Below the pieces are notes generated by a model. That model saw only the letters and a list, made by a program, of their open reading frames with translations, had not been told where the DNA came from and did not search any database. A program made the position numbers and the translations under genes. From positions 62,001 through 126,000 of the forward strand of contig MU008168.1 of assembly GCA_010909165.1 (NCBI GenBank): a stretch of 64,000 nucleotides of DNA, given 5' to 3'. Of the stretch, positions 1 through 9,991 are shown one piece after another (position 1 is the first letter of the stretch; each line of letters begins with the position of its first letter). The DNA is from Anthoceros angustus. Taxonomy: Eukaryota > Streptophyta > Anthocerotopsida > Anthocerotales > Anthocerotaceae.

Positions 1-1422
1 GCCTTGCTGTTGCATAATCCTGTAGAAATGAATTGCTTGCTGTCCCATGCCCTGCTGAGAATACCCTGCAATCAAAGCAGTCCATGTTACCACATCTTTT
101 TGATAGAGTCCATCGAACACTATCTGAGCATCTTCCAAGCTGCCACACTTCACATACATGTTCACCAAACTGTTGGCTACGAACACATCATTGTGATGCC
201 CATGCTTCCTTATCTGTGCATGAAGCTGCTTCCCCTTGTTCAACGCCGTGGTACCCACAGTAGCACATGCGTGCAGGAGGCACACAAATGTCACGGAATT
301 GGGTGCAACTGTACTTTCATGTTGCATAATCCTGTAGAGACGAAGGGCTTCCTGTCCCATGCCCTGCTGAGAATATCCTGCTATCAAGGCATTCCACGTG
401 ACAACATCCTTTCCAACCAGCCCATTGAACACACCCTGCGCTTTCTCCAAGCTGCCACACTTTGCATACATGTCCACCAAGCCACTGCAAACGAACAAAT
501 CAGGATTAACGCCACTGGCCAACACATCAGCGTGTACCTGCAGGCCAGCTTCCAAATCTGATCCCCGAGCACACGCCTGCAGGGCCGCCACAAATACATG
601 GCCATCTGGCTTCACAGTTGACCTGCGCATCCGGTGATACAGTTGCATGGCTTGCTTATCACTTCCGTGCTTAACATGCGCAGAGATTATGGAAGACCAC
701 ATAAAGACATCCGGTTGGTCAACCATGGTGAAAACATCCATCGCCTCTTGCAGGCTGCCGTGAGAGGCATACGTTCGCAGAATGTGGTTGCAAAGGAACG
801 TGTCCGACAGGTACCCCATTTTCACCGTAATTGCGTGGATTCGGCGACCCAGTACAAGATCTTTCGTGACAGCACACTTCCTGAGCACATTAAACACGAG
901 AGATTTGGGAATACAACTCTCTGTCCGCACCAGAACTCCCAAAGCTTCAACAGCCTCAGTGACAGAGCCCTCATCGCACAGCTTGCTCACGGTTTCAGTC
1001 GTTACGCAGCTTTGGTATCCTGCAGGCCTGCACGAGTCAGGATCACTCTGCAAGCTCCAGTAGGATTTCCGGGTACGACGCCCCATCTCCTCCGTCTGCG
1101 GCTCAGCAAGCTGCGCATTCACCCAAGCTGGCATCTTGTTCAGTAGGATGCCGTCGCAGGACTTCCGCAAACGGTCGTGCTTCGTGTCTAGCAAGTTATC
1201 CCACCCAAGTGGGCGGTGCCGAGAGCATTGTCGCCACAAGAGCGCTAGCCGCCGACTCTCGCTGGGAGACCTGGCTCCAGCCAGACATCCAATTGTATCC
1301 CCTGTCTTTCTTGCAGAAGTCCTGCACCTCGCGGCTTGGTTGTTGGCCAGCAGTTGGTTCCTCGCGGTCAGGTGGGCGGGAACTCTTCCCAAAATACCAG
1401 TTGACACGCTCCAGACCGACAT
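1..1422 (-). CDS. PLS-type pentatricopeptide repeat protein, C-terminus off the left edge
   Basis: The minus strand is open from a TGA just upstream of 1422 to the window edge, so the gene is 3'-truncated by the window. PPR proteins bind organellar RNA base by base and act in editing, splicing or stability. Repeats begin around residue 140 and carry typical motifs such as VDMYAKCGSLEKAQGVF and KDVVTWNALIAGYSQQGMG; successive NMY motifs are 312 bp apart. I chose ATG 1422 because the first 40 residues are Arg/Ser-rich with no acid, like an organellar presequence. ATG 1134 or 1086 are alternatives; 1086 aligns with the start of the paralogue at 9992. The two genes are near-collinear paralogues in head-to-head orientation. 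The family is certain; the start and the C-terminal type are not. Confidence 0.85.
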   Translation of the reverse strand, partial: MSVWSVSTGILGRVPAHLTARNQLLANNQAARCRTSARKTGDTIGCLAGARSPSESRRLALLWRQCSRHRPLGWDNLLDTKHDRLRKSCDGILLNKMPAWVNAQLAEPQTEEMGRRTRKSYWSLQSDPDSCRPAGYQSCVTTETVSKLCDEGSVTEAVEALGVLVRTESCIPKSLVFNVLRKCAVTKDLVLGRRIHAITVKMGYLSDTFLCNHILRTYASHGSLQEAMDVFTMVDQPDVFMWSSIISAHVKHGSDKQAMQLYHRMRRSTVKPDGHVFVAALQACARGSDLEAGLQVHADVLASGVNPDLFVCSGLVDMYAKCGSLEKAQGVFNGLVGKDVVTWNALIAGYSQQGMGQEALRLYRIMQHESTVAPNSVTFVCLLHACATVGTTALNKGKQLHAQIRKHGHHNDVFVANSLVNMYVKCGSLEDAQIVFDGLYQKDVVTWTALIAGYSQQGMGQQAIHFYRIMQQQG

Positions 1423-1553
1423 GACCTTGTGCCCCTTGCATGATTCAACACAGCCTACCGAACATCACAGCTGCTCAGGATTGCTGTCGAATGGGCCTGA
1501 GCTCAGGAGCCAAAGATAAAAGTGGGCAGCAGCTCGCGGGCTGAAAAACTTTA

Positions 1554-2320
1554 ATGCCACTATACTACATGGTCGTTATACACCAACATATCCCACGCAG
1601 TGCCAGCGTCACAGCATGGCGCTTCCTGGCCCATGCCCTGCTGGGAATACCCTGCTATCATGGCATTCCATGTTACCACATCTTTATGTGCAAGCCCGTC
1701 CACTACTCTCCGGGCATCCAACATGGTGCCACACCTTGCGTGCATGTTTACCAAACTGCTGGCTACAAAGATGTCAGCTAGATGTTCTCCTTCCCTAACT
1801 TAAGCGTGGAGCCCATCCCCATATCCAAAGCTGGGGCGCCCAGACCTGCACACACCTGCATGAGGCATACGATTGTCGCAGAATTGAAGTACAGCAATGC
1901 CTTCTCCCTGCATGTCACTATAAAGTTGAAGGCTTTCTGGCACTTGCCGTGCTGACCGTAGACAGCTATCATAATATGGCAGGTCACCACATCTTGTAGC
2001 CCAAGTCCTTAGAACTCTCTGAGAGTATCCTCTAAGCTGCCACAGTTTCCATACATGTCTACCACACTGGTTGTTACAAATACATGGGCTTGATGTCCTC
2101 CGTATCTGATATGCGCAGGAAGCCCTTCACTGGGGTTCCCACAGTAGAACATGCCTGCAGGGGACACATAACTGCCACCGAATCAGGTTCCGTTCGTCTT
2201 GCGTAGCACGGTAAACACAGAATATCTCCAATAGGCATTCCACGTCACCATATCTTTACACCAAATCTCTCCTAGTGTCCTCTAGGCTGCCACATTTTAC
2301 ATACAGATTCACCAGACTGC
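1554..2320 (-). pseudogene. Decayed PPR gene fragment
   Basis: PPR coding fragments survive on the minus strand but in different frames. Around 1755-1600 one frame keeps SLVNMHARCGTMLDARRV and then DVVTWNAMIAGYSQQGMGQE before losing the pattern. Around 1990-1780 another frame keeps MIAVYGQHGKCQKAF and a degenerate helix ending in a stop. Near 2320-2260 a third piece resembles VNLYVKCGSLED. No frame joins them. The relic lies just upstream of, and on the same strand as, the intact PPR gene ending at the left edge, and probably derives from a duplication of it. Confidence 0.8.
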
Positions 2321-2559
2321 TGCAAAATTTGAGAGTTTCCCATGGCGAGTCCGCACTGTGGGTTCGGAATCCGCACTGCGAAGGAGAGAGGGGAGGAGGG
2401 GAGAGAGCACGCCACGGCAATGGCAAGGGGTTCGCCAGTATTCAGGCCTACCCGAGTCACAAGGCACATTCCGATGGTCTTGGAGAGAACTGAATGCACC
2501 CCTACACATATTTGACATAGTACCGTACCCCGAGGGGGTGGTTCAACAGGTAACGCCGA

Positions 2560-2835
2560 AATAATTATTTTTTGAAAAATATAAAGTTCAACATAAATAT
2601 TTATATTTTCAAAATTTTAACATTTATAAAAATAATTTTATTATATTTTAATATTTATTAAAATACATAGGTATCTATATACAACTAATAAATATGTGTA
2701 GACCTCCCCTAAATAGGCCCTAATTTTCCACACATAGGTACCCTAGTTTCCCAAACAACCTCTACCTTTTCAGACAGGCCTTAGTTTCAAACAAGCCTTA
2801 GTTTCTAAACAGCCCTAGCTTTTCAAACCAAGGTC
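2560..2835. other. AT-rich spacer
   Basis: Very AT-rich sequence (about 2570-2700) is followed by short variants of a CCTTAGTTTC-like phrase repeated between about 2720 and 2830. It holds no gene. It probably belongs to the terminal or flanking part of the transposon remnant that follows. Confidence 0.5.
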
Positions 2836-3042
2836 AACCTAATTTCATTGTGTCTTTCTTGTTTGGGAAAGTGGCTACTTGCAAGCACCCAAACATGGCA
2901 ACAACTAAACAATCTTTTCTAACAACCATGTTTTGTAAGATTGAGAGAGAGGAGAGGGATGCTGAAATTGCGCGAGATGTGCACTTGCTTTCTACAAGTA
3001 TAGCTGGGACTTCACATGAAAAAGTTTTAGAGCCCGACACCT

Positions 3043-4680
3043 ATGAAACGACCAATTGGAAGACCTCGCAAGACAACATGTGAAGCCGTTCTTCTACCAA
3101 TGAAGAGGATCAAGCAAGAGGATGAAGATGTCAGGAGCGATACGCACAAGAAACGAAGAGGTCCTTATACTAACTGGTTTCAAGACCATTTATGGCCTCC
3201 TATAGAAGCAAGTATTAGGAAGCATAGGAATTTTGCTAATGCATTGCATTACCTTAAGACTGCCCACGGAAAGCCAGGGATGGACAATCCATATACCAAG
3301 TTGACGCGTGGATCCTTATACACTTGGTTTGACTCGAAGACATGGGAGTTGAAGCCTACGTACAAGTTTGTAGTTAGTAAAAAGTCTGCAGCATTCGGGC
3401 CAACTATCAACATTGGACCTTTGGAAGATAGACCTGATCTAAGAAAGGAGCTTGGTGATTTCTTGAGAACCTTGAGGGATGAGGGGGAACCAATCAATGC
3501 CTCTCTTGTCCAACCCATGCTAAGGCACTTTTCATCCAGTCTAGGAATTCCTTGCTTTTGTGAACTCCAGCAATCTATAATCCATATCATCTTCTGCCTT
3601 GTGGCTAGCCTCAAGACATCCAGTTGCCTTTCATAGTAAGGGATCAAGATTTCCTTCACAAATGCCTTCGATGATTTTAGTGTAGACCAATGAGTGCTAG
3701 TATATGTTAAATGAAATCCTGCTTCCACACATAGTTTGGCACCACCATAACCTTTGGGTATCGACCTACTTGTTGTTCTTATGAAGATGATTTGGAGCGG
3801 TAGTAAGTGACTTGTTGCGGATGAAGATACCACTGTGGTAATTTGCCTCTTGTCCTCTACCCCAAGTACCTTGATGTCTTTTGTCCCTTTAACCTCCCAT
3901 GTGAGTTCTCCCTTTGTAGGAACCAAGTGGATTCCTGTTTAATCACTATTGACAACTAGTTCAGGTGGAATATCATAAGTTTTGGAGAGGTAAGCTACTC
4001 TATATGCCATCATCCTTCCTTCATCTTCCCAAGTCTCCGGGAGCTTAGAAGCTGTAGTAGTAGATGCTCGATAGAACCATGAGAGCTCCTTTTTCATGAA
4101 CTTTCTTGTCCAATCAATGCTAACCTCGAAATTTCCGTTTCCAATGAGTTCAGGTGCTCTAGCTTGAATTATCCCTTTGATATGTGTGATCTTCATTCAC
4201 GCTAGATGCACCAGCAAGTTACAACCTGCTGATGTAGTCCTTCAACGACCCTTGAAGCATACTTTCAAGTGAGAATTCTGTAAGTAGACAGCCGCTACTA
4301 TTGAAGAGCAACTCAGCGGAGGAGGAAAAATAGCTGTTAATCTCAAACTGAAAAACTTGAAGCCCAAGGTGTGTGAATGGTTATTCAATGCATGGACACA
4401 TGTTTCAAATATGCAAAATATGATCAAACATGGATGGAAAAAGATAGGTATTTTAAGAGCATTCAACTCAGATTTTCAGATAGAGGCAATGGAAGCAAAC
4501 ACGACAACATCCTTATTTTCTAGAACAACTGAAGACATAAAAGAAGGGCATGAATTTGAAAGAGAAGGAGATGATGAGGATTACTTATCTGAAAATAGTG
4601 GATGTGATGAAGAAATGTTTGGCTGCAGCATAAGCTTCAACAAGTGGACAAGCACCAACCTGCAGCAAAAACAAAGTTAG
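3043..4680 (+). pseudogene. Pogo/CENP-B-like DDE transposase, inactivated, with an inverted core
   Basis: The N-terminal part reads forward from ATG 3043: an AT-hook-like RPIGRPRK, then a DNA-binding region, to about 3525. The core from about 3530 to 4195 reads only on the minus strand: DWTRKFMKKELSW, then VVNSD followed by a TAA stop (3939-3941) and TGIHLVPTKGELTW, then IWIIDCW and, after a frame change, HKSKEFLDWMK. The C-terminal part reads forward again from about 4198 with KLQPADVVLQRPLKHTF, interrupted by TGA (4270-4272) and TAG (4285-4287), and runs to the acidic tail near 4680. The first two catalytic Asp (NSD, IID) are therefore on the opposite strand from the third (QPAD). No intact protein can be made. 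Confidence 0.8.
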
Positions 4681-4760
4681 AATGAAACAGTTAGCCATGA
4701 AGAATAATGAAAACCTGATAGATAGTCATAACAATGAGACTAACTAGAGTTCCTAGGGAC

Positions 4761-4945
4761 TTGACCCTAACTTTTAGTTAAGGAGCTGACCCTAACTTTT
4801 AGTTAAGGGGCTGACCCTAACTAGGGAAACCTTACCAACCTAGGTAGGGAACTGACCTTAGCAACCTAGATAGGGAACTGACCTTAGCAACCTAGGCAGG
4901 GAACTGACCTTAGCAACCTAGGTAGGGAACTGACCCTAGCTACCT
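4761..4945. repeat. Short tandem repeats, 25-bp then 26-bp units
   Basis: Copies of a 25-bp unit containing TGACCCTAACTTTTAGTTAA start at 4761, 4786 and (partly) 4811. From about 4835 a related 26-bp unit containing AGGGAACTGACCTTAGCAAC repeats about four times, with starts near 4861, 4887 and 4913. The two units share the core CTGACC(C/T)TA. They lie just beyond the transposase remnant and may be its subterminal repeats. Confidence 0.85.
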
Positions 4946-4949
4946 AAGA

Positions 4950-5960
4950 AGAGGAATAACTCTTACTAGGGACCTGAAAGAAAAATTGCCTAGTGAAACA
5001 AGATGAGTACCTACCTCATCAGGTGCAACCTCCAGATAGTTAGGGGACAATTCTGCATCCCGCTCACGGTGAATGGGATTGTATTTGCTCTTCACCTTAT
5101 CTTGCTTTCTCTGGAGATCGTCCTCACTTCGTATGCATTGCTCTGCAGCCTGCGTGACAGAATGAGGAGTTGAGGTCCTGCTACTTCGAGGGAGAAAAAG
5201 CCACTGCATTTTAAATCACAAGCATGCATCCATACCCTCTCTTTCTCCACTTTCTCTTTCTCTGGATCCTTTGTAGTGTATCTTCCGATGTGCAGCGACA
5301 GCCACAACACTAGCATCTGAGTGACCATCGTGGTCATTTCACCAGGCAAGCAGTGTCCCGGGCTAGGACAACTGCCTTACAGCTAGAGAGGGTTACTAGC
5401 CCAGCAGCACCTACGACTGGAGGTTCGGGCCAAAGGAGACGCGGGTGCCCCAGGGGAACAACCAACGCAGTCCTTAGGGTGAGGAGGGAAGCAGAAGCCA
5501 ACATGGGTGCTCCCGCTAGACCTGTGCCAGCCCCACAGCCAGCCCCCAATACAATCAGAGCAATGGCTAGAAGAAGGTTTGTTACCCACGACTTTGCTTA
5601 CTCTAATGATGAGTTCTCACCACTTGTGCCCCTCGAGTTTCCAGAGCCATCAGTCCCATATAAGGAGACAGATTGTGAGTTACGGGACTATGAAGCATCC
5701 GAGCACTCCAATTTGGTACATGTGTCCTTATCCTATAGGTTTATTGATGAAACGTAATAGAGTCCACATCTGCAGAGCCTTCCCTAATCACGTCATCAGC
5801 GTATACCATAAGTGTCAAAGCTTTCTGTGTGCATGTCATATCTCCTTGGCTTATTATAGCTACCTCGATCTACTAGGGTTGCCAGACCGCCCTACGGAGC
5901 TGGTCCTACGTGGTTACTCCAGCCTCTAGCAGGGGGCCCAGAGCCATGTCCTAGGCCAGG
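4950..5960. other. Unassigned low-complexity coding-like stretch, probably transposon-derived
   Basis: No recognised gene. A forward reading frame at about 5353-5757 is rich in Ala, Pro and Arg in its first half and acidic afterwards, but it has no upstream ATG and its first in-frame Met lies near 5500. On the minus strand a frame at 5092-5349 has a charged segment (KDPEKEKVEKERVWMH) resembling coiled coil. Neither matches a family I know. The position between the transposase relic and the repeats below suggests mobile-element cargo or debris. Confidence 0.35.
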
Positions 5961-5962
5961 TC

Positions 5963-6481
5963 CTAGCTATCCGGCGGCGTCCCTTCTACTTTTTTGGCCC
6001 TCTTGGCGGCCAATTGCAACTCCTTCTCTGCCCTCCGTCGTTTGGGGTTCGACGGGGGTGAAGGGGTCTGAGAGCTAGCTCGCTTCCCCCTCCTAGTGGG
6101 GGAAAGAACCAGCTCGGGGTGAGGTTGCTGCCAATGTCCCCCGGCTCCCTGGGCGGCATCCCACTCCGCCAAACGGATAGCCAACTTCGTTGCTGCCCAC
6201 TCTTTATCCACCGACAGTGGTACCGGTACTACGGGTCTGGTGGCTACAACCACCGTTTTCTTCTTTTGGCCCTCTGCCCTTGTCCGGTGTGGCTCTATTG
6301 GGGCAACCGGGGTTGGTTCTGTCGCCTCCTGAGCTGCTCTTCTTGCCGCGACTTCTGGCTCCACCGGCGTGTTCGCGGTTGGGGCCGCCTTCTCTGGTGC
6401 CCCGGTCAGCAGCAAGGTAGAGGGAATCTCTTCCCAAATCTCCCTCGGTGGTGAGGGGTTCCACTCCAGCCGGATGCCCAT
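5963..6481 (-). CDS. Hypothetical Pro/Ala-rich protein with a basic nuclear-type signal
   Basis: A 172-residue frame starts at ATG 6481. It is rich in Pro, Ala, Glu and Arg. It ends with a basic stretch, NPKRRRAEKELQLAAKRAKK, that could be a nuclear localisation signal or a DNA-binding tail. I recognise no domain. High GC and repeat-rich surroundings suggest part of a mobile element or a chance frame rather than a host gene. The fact that it stays open with a coherent composition is the only support. Confidence 0.3.
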   Translation of the reverse strand: MGIRLEWNPSPPREIWEEIPSTLLLTGAPEKAAPTANTPVEPEVAARRAAQEATEPTPVAPIEPHRTRAEGQKKKTVVVATRPVVPVPLSVDKEWAATKLAIRLAEWDAAQGAGGHWQQPHPELVLSPTRRGKRASSQTPSPPSNPKRRRAEKELQLAAKRAKKVEGTPPDS

Positions 6482-6559
6482 ATTTTCAAACCTAAAAATA
6501 TAATTAGGTTTTAGAATGAATTAAGAAACACATGTTTGAAACTAAGCTGAAAATTAGTG

Positions 6560-7240
6560 TTTAGGATGTGCAACGGTGGAGGCTGCCAATTATTAGTGTC
6601 CTACGGGGGGTTACACAGTTAAGCGTCCTTTGGACGAAACAATACATGGATGGGGTGTCATCCATCCCCACCCCTAGTGTGCGATGCCGCCAATTGTTAG
6701 TGTCCTACGGGGTTACACTGTTCAGCATCCTTCGGAAGGAACAGTACTTGGATGGGGTGTCATCCATCTCTACCCCTAGTCTCTTAAGTGCCCTTTGGAC
6801 GGATCACTGCCTTGGATGGGATGCCACCCATCCCCAGCTTCCATTCTTACAAGGCCACTTGTTTTAACTATTATGCCCTAATCTCCGGATCAGTGCTTGG
6901 ATGGGGTGCCACTCATTCCCAACTTCCATCCCAACTTCATGGTCCTATGGGTCACCTATTATAAATATCATGCCATAGTCGTCTTAGTCTGTCGAACGGA
7001 TTAGTGCTTGTATGGGGTGCCACTCATCCCCAGCCCTAGTCTCTGCAGTGTGCCAGGCTGCCAATTTTTAGTGACCTATAGGGTTACACAATCAAGCGTC
7101 CTTGGGACAAATAAATGCTTGGACGAGGTGCCACCCATCACCAACTTCCTTCTCCCAGCCTTGGGGGGCTACTTGTTATAAATATCATGCCCCAATCTCT
7201 TTGTGTGCAAGCGCCAATTGTTATTCCAAATCAAAATCCC
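6560..7240. repeat. Degenerate satellite-like repeat block
   Basis: About six diverged copies share the phrases TTAGTGTCCTACGGGGTTACA, GCGTCCTTTGGAC and GGATGGGGTGCCACCCATCC. The GGATGGGG core recurs near 6648, 6750, 6814, 6900, 7010 and 7121, an irregular 64-111 bp spacing. No gene is present. AT-rich sequence follows to about 7500. Confidence 0.75.
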
Positions 7241-7559
7241 AGAATGGGGCTTTGATGCATACGTTGAAATATCTAAAACGTCTCAAAATTCTTTAAAACT
7301 TAAGAAACGCATTTTCAAAACTAAAATGACAAAGAATATTTAGGATGAATTTAAAAATGTTCTCTACAATAAGAAAAAGTTTCACGAATTAAAAGATAAT
7401 TTATTAAAACTAAATAATAGATTACAACCCATGATCCCTAACCTAAACCTTACTAAACCTTGATCTCAATTATGAGAGCACTTGTAAAAGGTGCACCTCG
7501 CTCACCCCTATGCATTCCATCTGGTTCTCCTCCTCGCTCCCTCTAACCCCGGTGAGGCT

Positions 7560-7645
7560 CGTTGGTCAATCATCATCATCTCTCCTCTCTCCTCTCTCAT
7601 CTTCATCTTCATCTTTATTTCCTCCATCTCATTCATTATCTCCTT
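7560..7645. repeat. Pyrimidine-rich microsatellite
   Basis: TCTCC, CTCAT and TCATCT motifs repeat here on the plus strand. The block overlaps the 3' end of the minus-strand MADS gene and gives part of its acidic C-terminus (SEDEEGDNE). Confidence 0.7.
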
Positions 7646-9330
7646 CTTCATCTTCACTTAGACCATTTTCTTTACGCATGATTCTCAATATATATGATAT
7701 TACCTCAGCTTCTTTATTTCTATTTGGATCTTCTATTACACCTCCTTCGTCATTTTCATTATGATGTAGATCTACATTAATGTTTGCCGATACAACATTC
7801 ATATCCTCCTTAGTAGTTGTGACTTCTTCAAGTTGGATAGTTTTGTGTTGGTTTGAAAACCCATGCATTTGCTTCAGAATGTAGTTATTTGAATTTCCAT
7901 TAGACATAAAGTCTTCATTCTGGTTTTTCTTATATCGAAACTCCTTGTTCAGAACTCCATTTGATATAAGATCATTTTCAACAGCCTTCAGTTGGTCAGG
8001 ATTCTCATACTTGTACATTGTGTTGAATTCTAGACCTGGAGCCATAGTACCATTTTGAATATAGTTACGCTCACATTGACTCGTGGTCTCGTAGTTGGTG
8101 TGATCATGTGCTATAAAAGTATTGTGAATTGGGACACTATGTCGATTAGAATGCATCTCTCGCCAACTTCTCTTGTACTTAGTGTAATCAATGTTTGGAG
8201 CGTAGCCGTTCAAAGAACCTTCGCCAAGATAACTGTTGTGTACTGCCAACATTGCATATTTATCCTGCGTTTCTTTACCTGCTTCATTTTCATCTATGTT
8301 CTTTTCAAAACCTAGAGGTTCATATGTGGCGGCCGGTTCCTTTTCTATGATATCATTATTAAATGTTATAGCTTCTTCAAGTGGGAAAACATATTGTTGG
8401 TATGGATGTTGGTACTGGTTCATGACGTGCAACTCTAGATCTTGAGTCATAACATTATTTTCAAAACATTTATCTTGACGTTGATTCGTAAAGTAGCAAT
8501 TGGTGGGATCATGTACTATCAAATTTGAAGTATTGCCAATTGGAACACTTTGTCCATTTGATTGTATCCCTCCCCATCTTGTGTTGTTCTCCAATGTGCA
8601 ATCATTATTTGAAGTACTTCCTATGGAATATTGATTATGTATTGGAAAAATATTATCAAATCTCATTCCATTGTATTGGCCGCTCTCCAATATTTCCAAG
8701 TTGTATTGGCAGTGCAATAGTTGGTCTTCCAACTCCTTGCAGCGACTTTTGATTTCATCCGTCATACCTTTCTTGAATCTCTTATTATTATCCCTGAAGA
8801 TATTTATATTGTTTTAGAAGAATTGTTAAAATTACTCATAGAGACTTTCCAAAAAATCATACATAAGAACATCATCTTGCACATAAAAACAATAAGAGTA
8901 CATACCTTGCATTGTCTAATTCTCTGGTCTCTTTTAGTAAAAGTTTCTGAGTGAGCGAAATAGCATCCAATTTTTGTTTGTCGCTCAAGTTAGTCTCTTG
9001 AGACATAGCTGCATATTTGTCGATTATGTCGGAAAGTCCTAATTCACTAGAACTCCAGGCAAACTTCACATCAAATGTATCTTGGAACGCTGTATTGGCA
9101 TTACCCGTACTCCATACACAAAGTTGGGCACCACACATTTGGGAAAGCTCTTTCGCTTTTTTTAGAAGACCATGTTGTCGTTTCAAGAATGTAGTCCTGC
9201 GTTTCTTTGGATCCTCAACACGCCCCATCGTACTCTTCCTCCTTGTTGTTTTAGCGAGAAAATGTTCATCTCGCTGCTCTTTTGATGTCATATTCCCCAC
9301 CTTTCTTTCATGCTGCTCTTTTGACGTCAT
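7629..9330 (-). CDS. Divergent MADS-box transcription factor
   Basis: Two exons: 9330-8906 and 8793-7629 (donor GTATGT, acceptor TTCAG, phase 2), about 530 residues. The MADS domain begins at MGRVEDPKKRRTTF (ATG 9228), continues with KRQHGLLKKAKELSQMCGAQ, and binds CArG-type DNA as a dimer. An in-frame ATG at 9330 adds 34 residues containing two copies of MTSKEQ. Starting at the MADS domain would be more usual. A charged, possibly coiled region follows (TQKLLLKETRELDNAR, then KELEDQLLHCQYNLEIL). The rest is a long Asn-rich, low-complexity tail ending acidic. The domain is far from classical MIKC proteins; MIKC*-like or type I are both possible. Adjacent sequence is AT-rich. Confidence 0.8.
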
Positions 9331-9339
9331 ATTCGTCCT

Positions 9340-9991
9340 CTTTGTGGACCAGCAAAAGATGTTGTAATTCCTCTATTATAATTTATAGAATGAACGTAAA
9401 GAACCTAAAACTTTATAGAGTGAAGCCTTGGTCCTTTATAGAATATGTGTCCTTCATAAAATCTTTGTCTTCCTAAGAAGCTTATATAGAAGCCAAAATT
9501 TCACGTAATCTAGTTTAGATCTTACTAAAATTGTTTTAGCCTTGCTTCAACCCGGTCCATAAAAATTGTCATAATGCGAGCGAGTGCAGGAGTGGGGCCC
9601 ACCACGGTCCACACACTGCCGGGCAACCCTTTGGCGCTGTGCATGCCGCTGGTTCCTCACATCCATCCAGCCATGGCATGCCGAAGTCCGGGGTCCATCC
9701 GCATGCCTCCCCAGTCACATAGTTTGGCCCTGCCCGATTCCACAATCGTGCCGCTAGGTCTTACAGGCTTCCTTAATCCATCAAATATTTTAACTACCGT
9801 TCTTCAAATGGTGAAGTACAAGTTCTGGCCGCTCTGGCCAAGTTCAAACGATGTTGGGTACGGGTCACATGTACATGAATCATCTGAAACACATGCTGTG
9901 TTGCTGATGTCGTGGAGGGCATTGGAACGAGTGAAGAATCTCTACCAAAGAGCTTGGGTGGATACACACGTTGGTGGTGTTGGAGACGGAG
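9340..9991. other. Intergenic region between MADS and PPR genes
   Basis: AT-rich to about 9560, then more balanced. It is shared upstream sequence of the divergent MADS and PPR genes. A frame at 9574-10011 starts with ATG but has no recognisable domain and runs into the PPR start in another frame, so I do not call it a gene. Confidence 0.5.
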
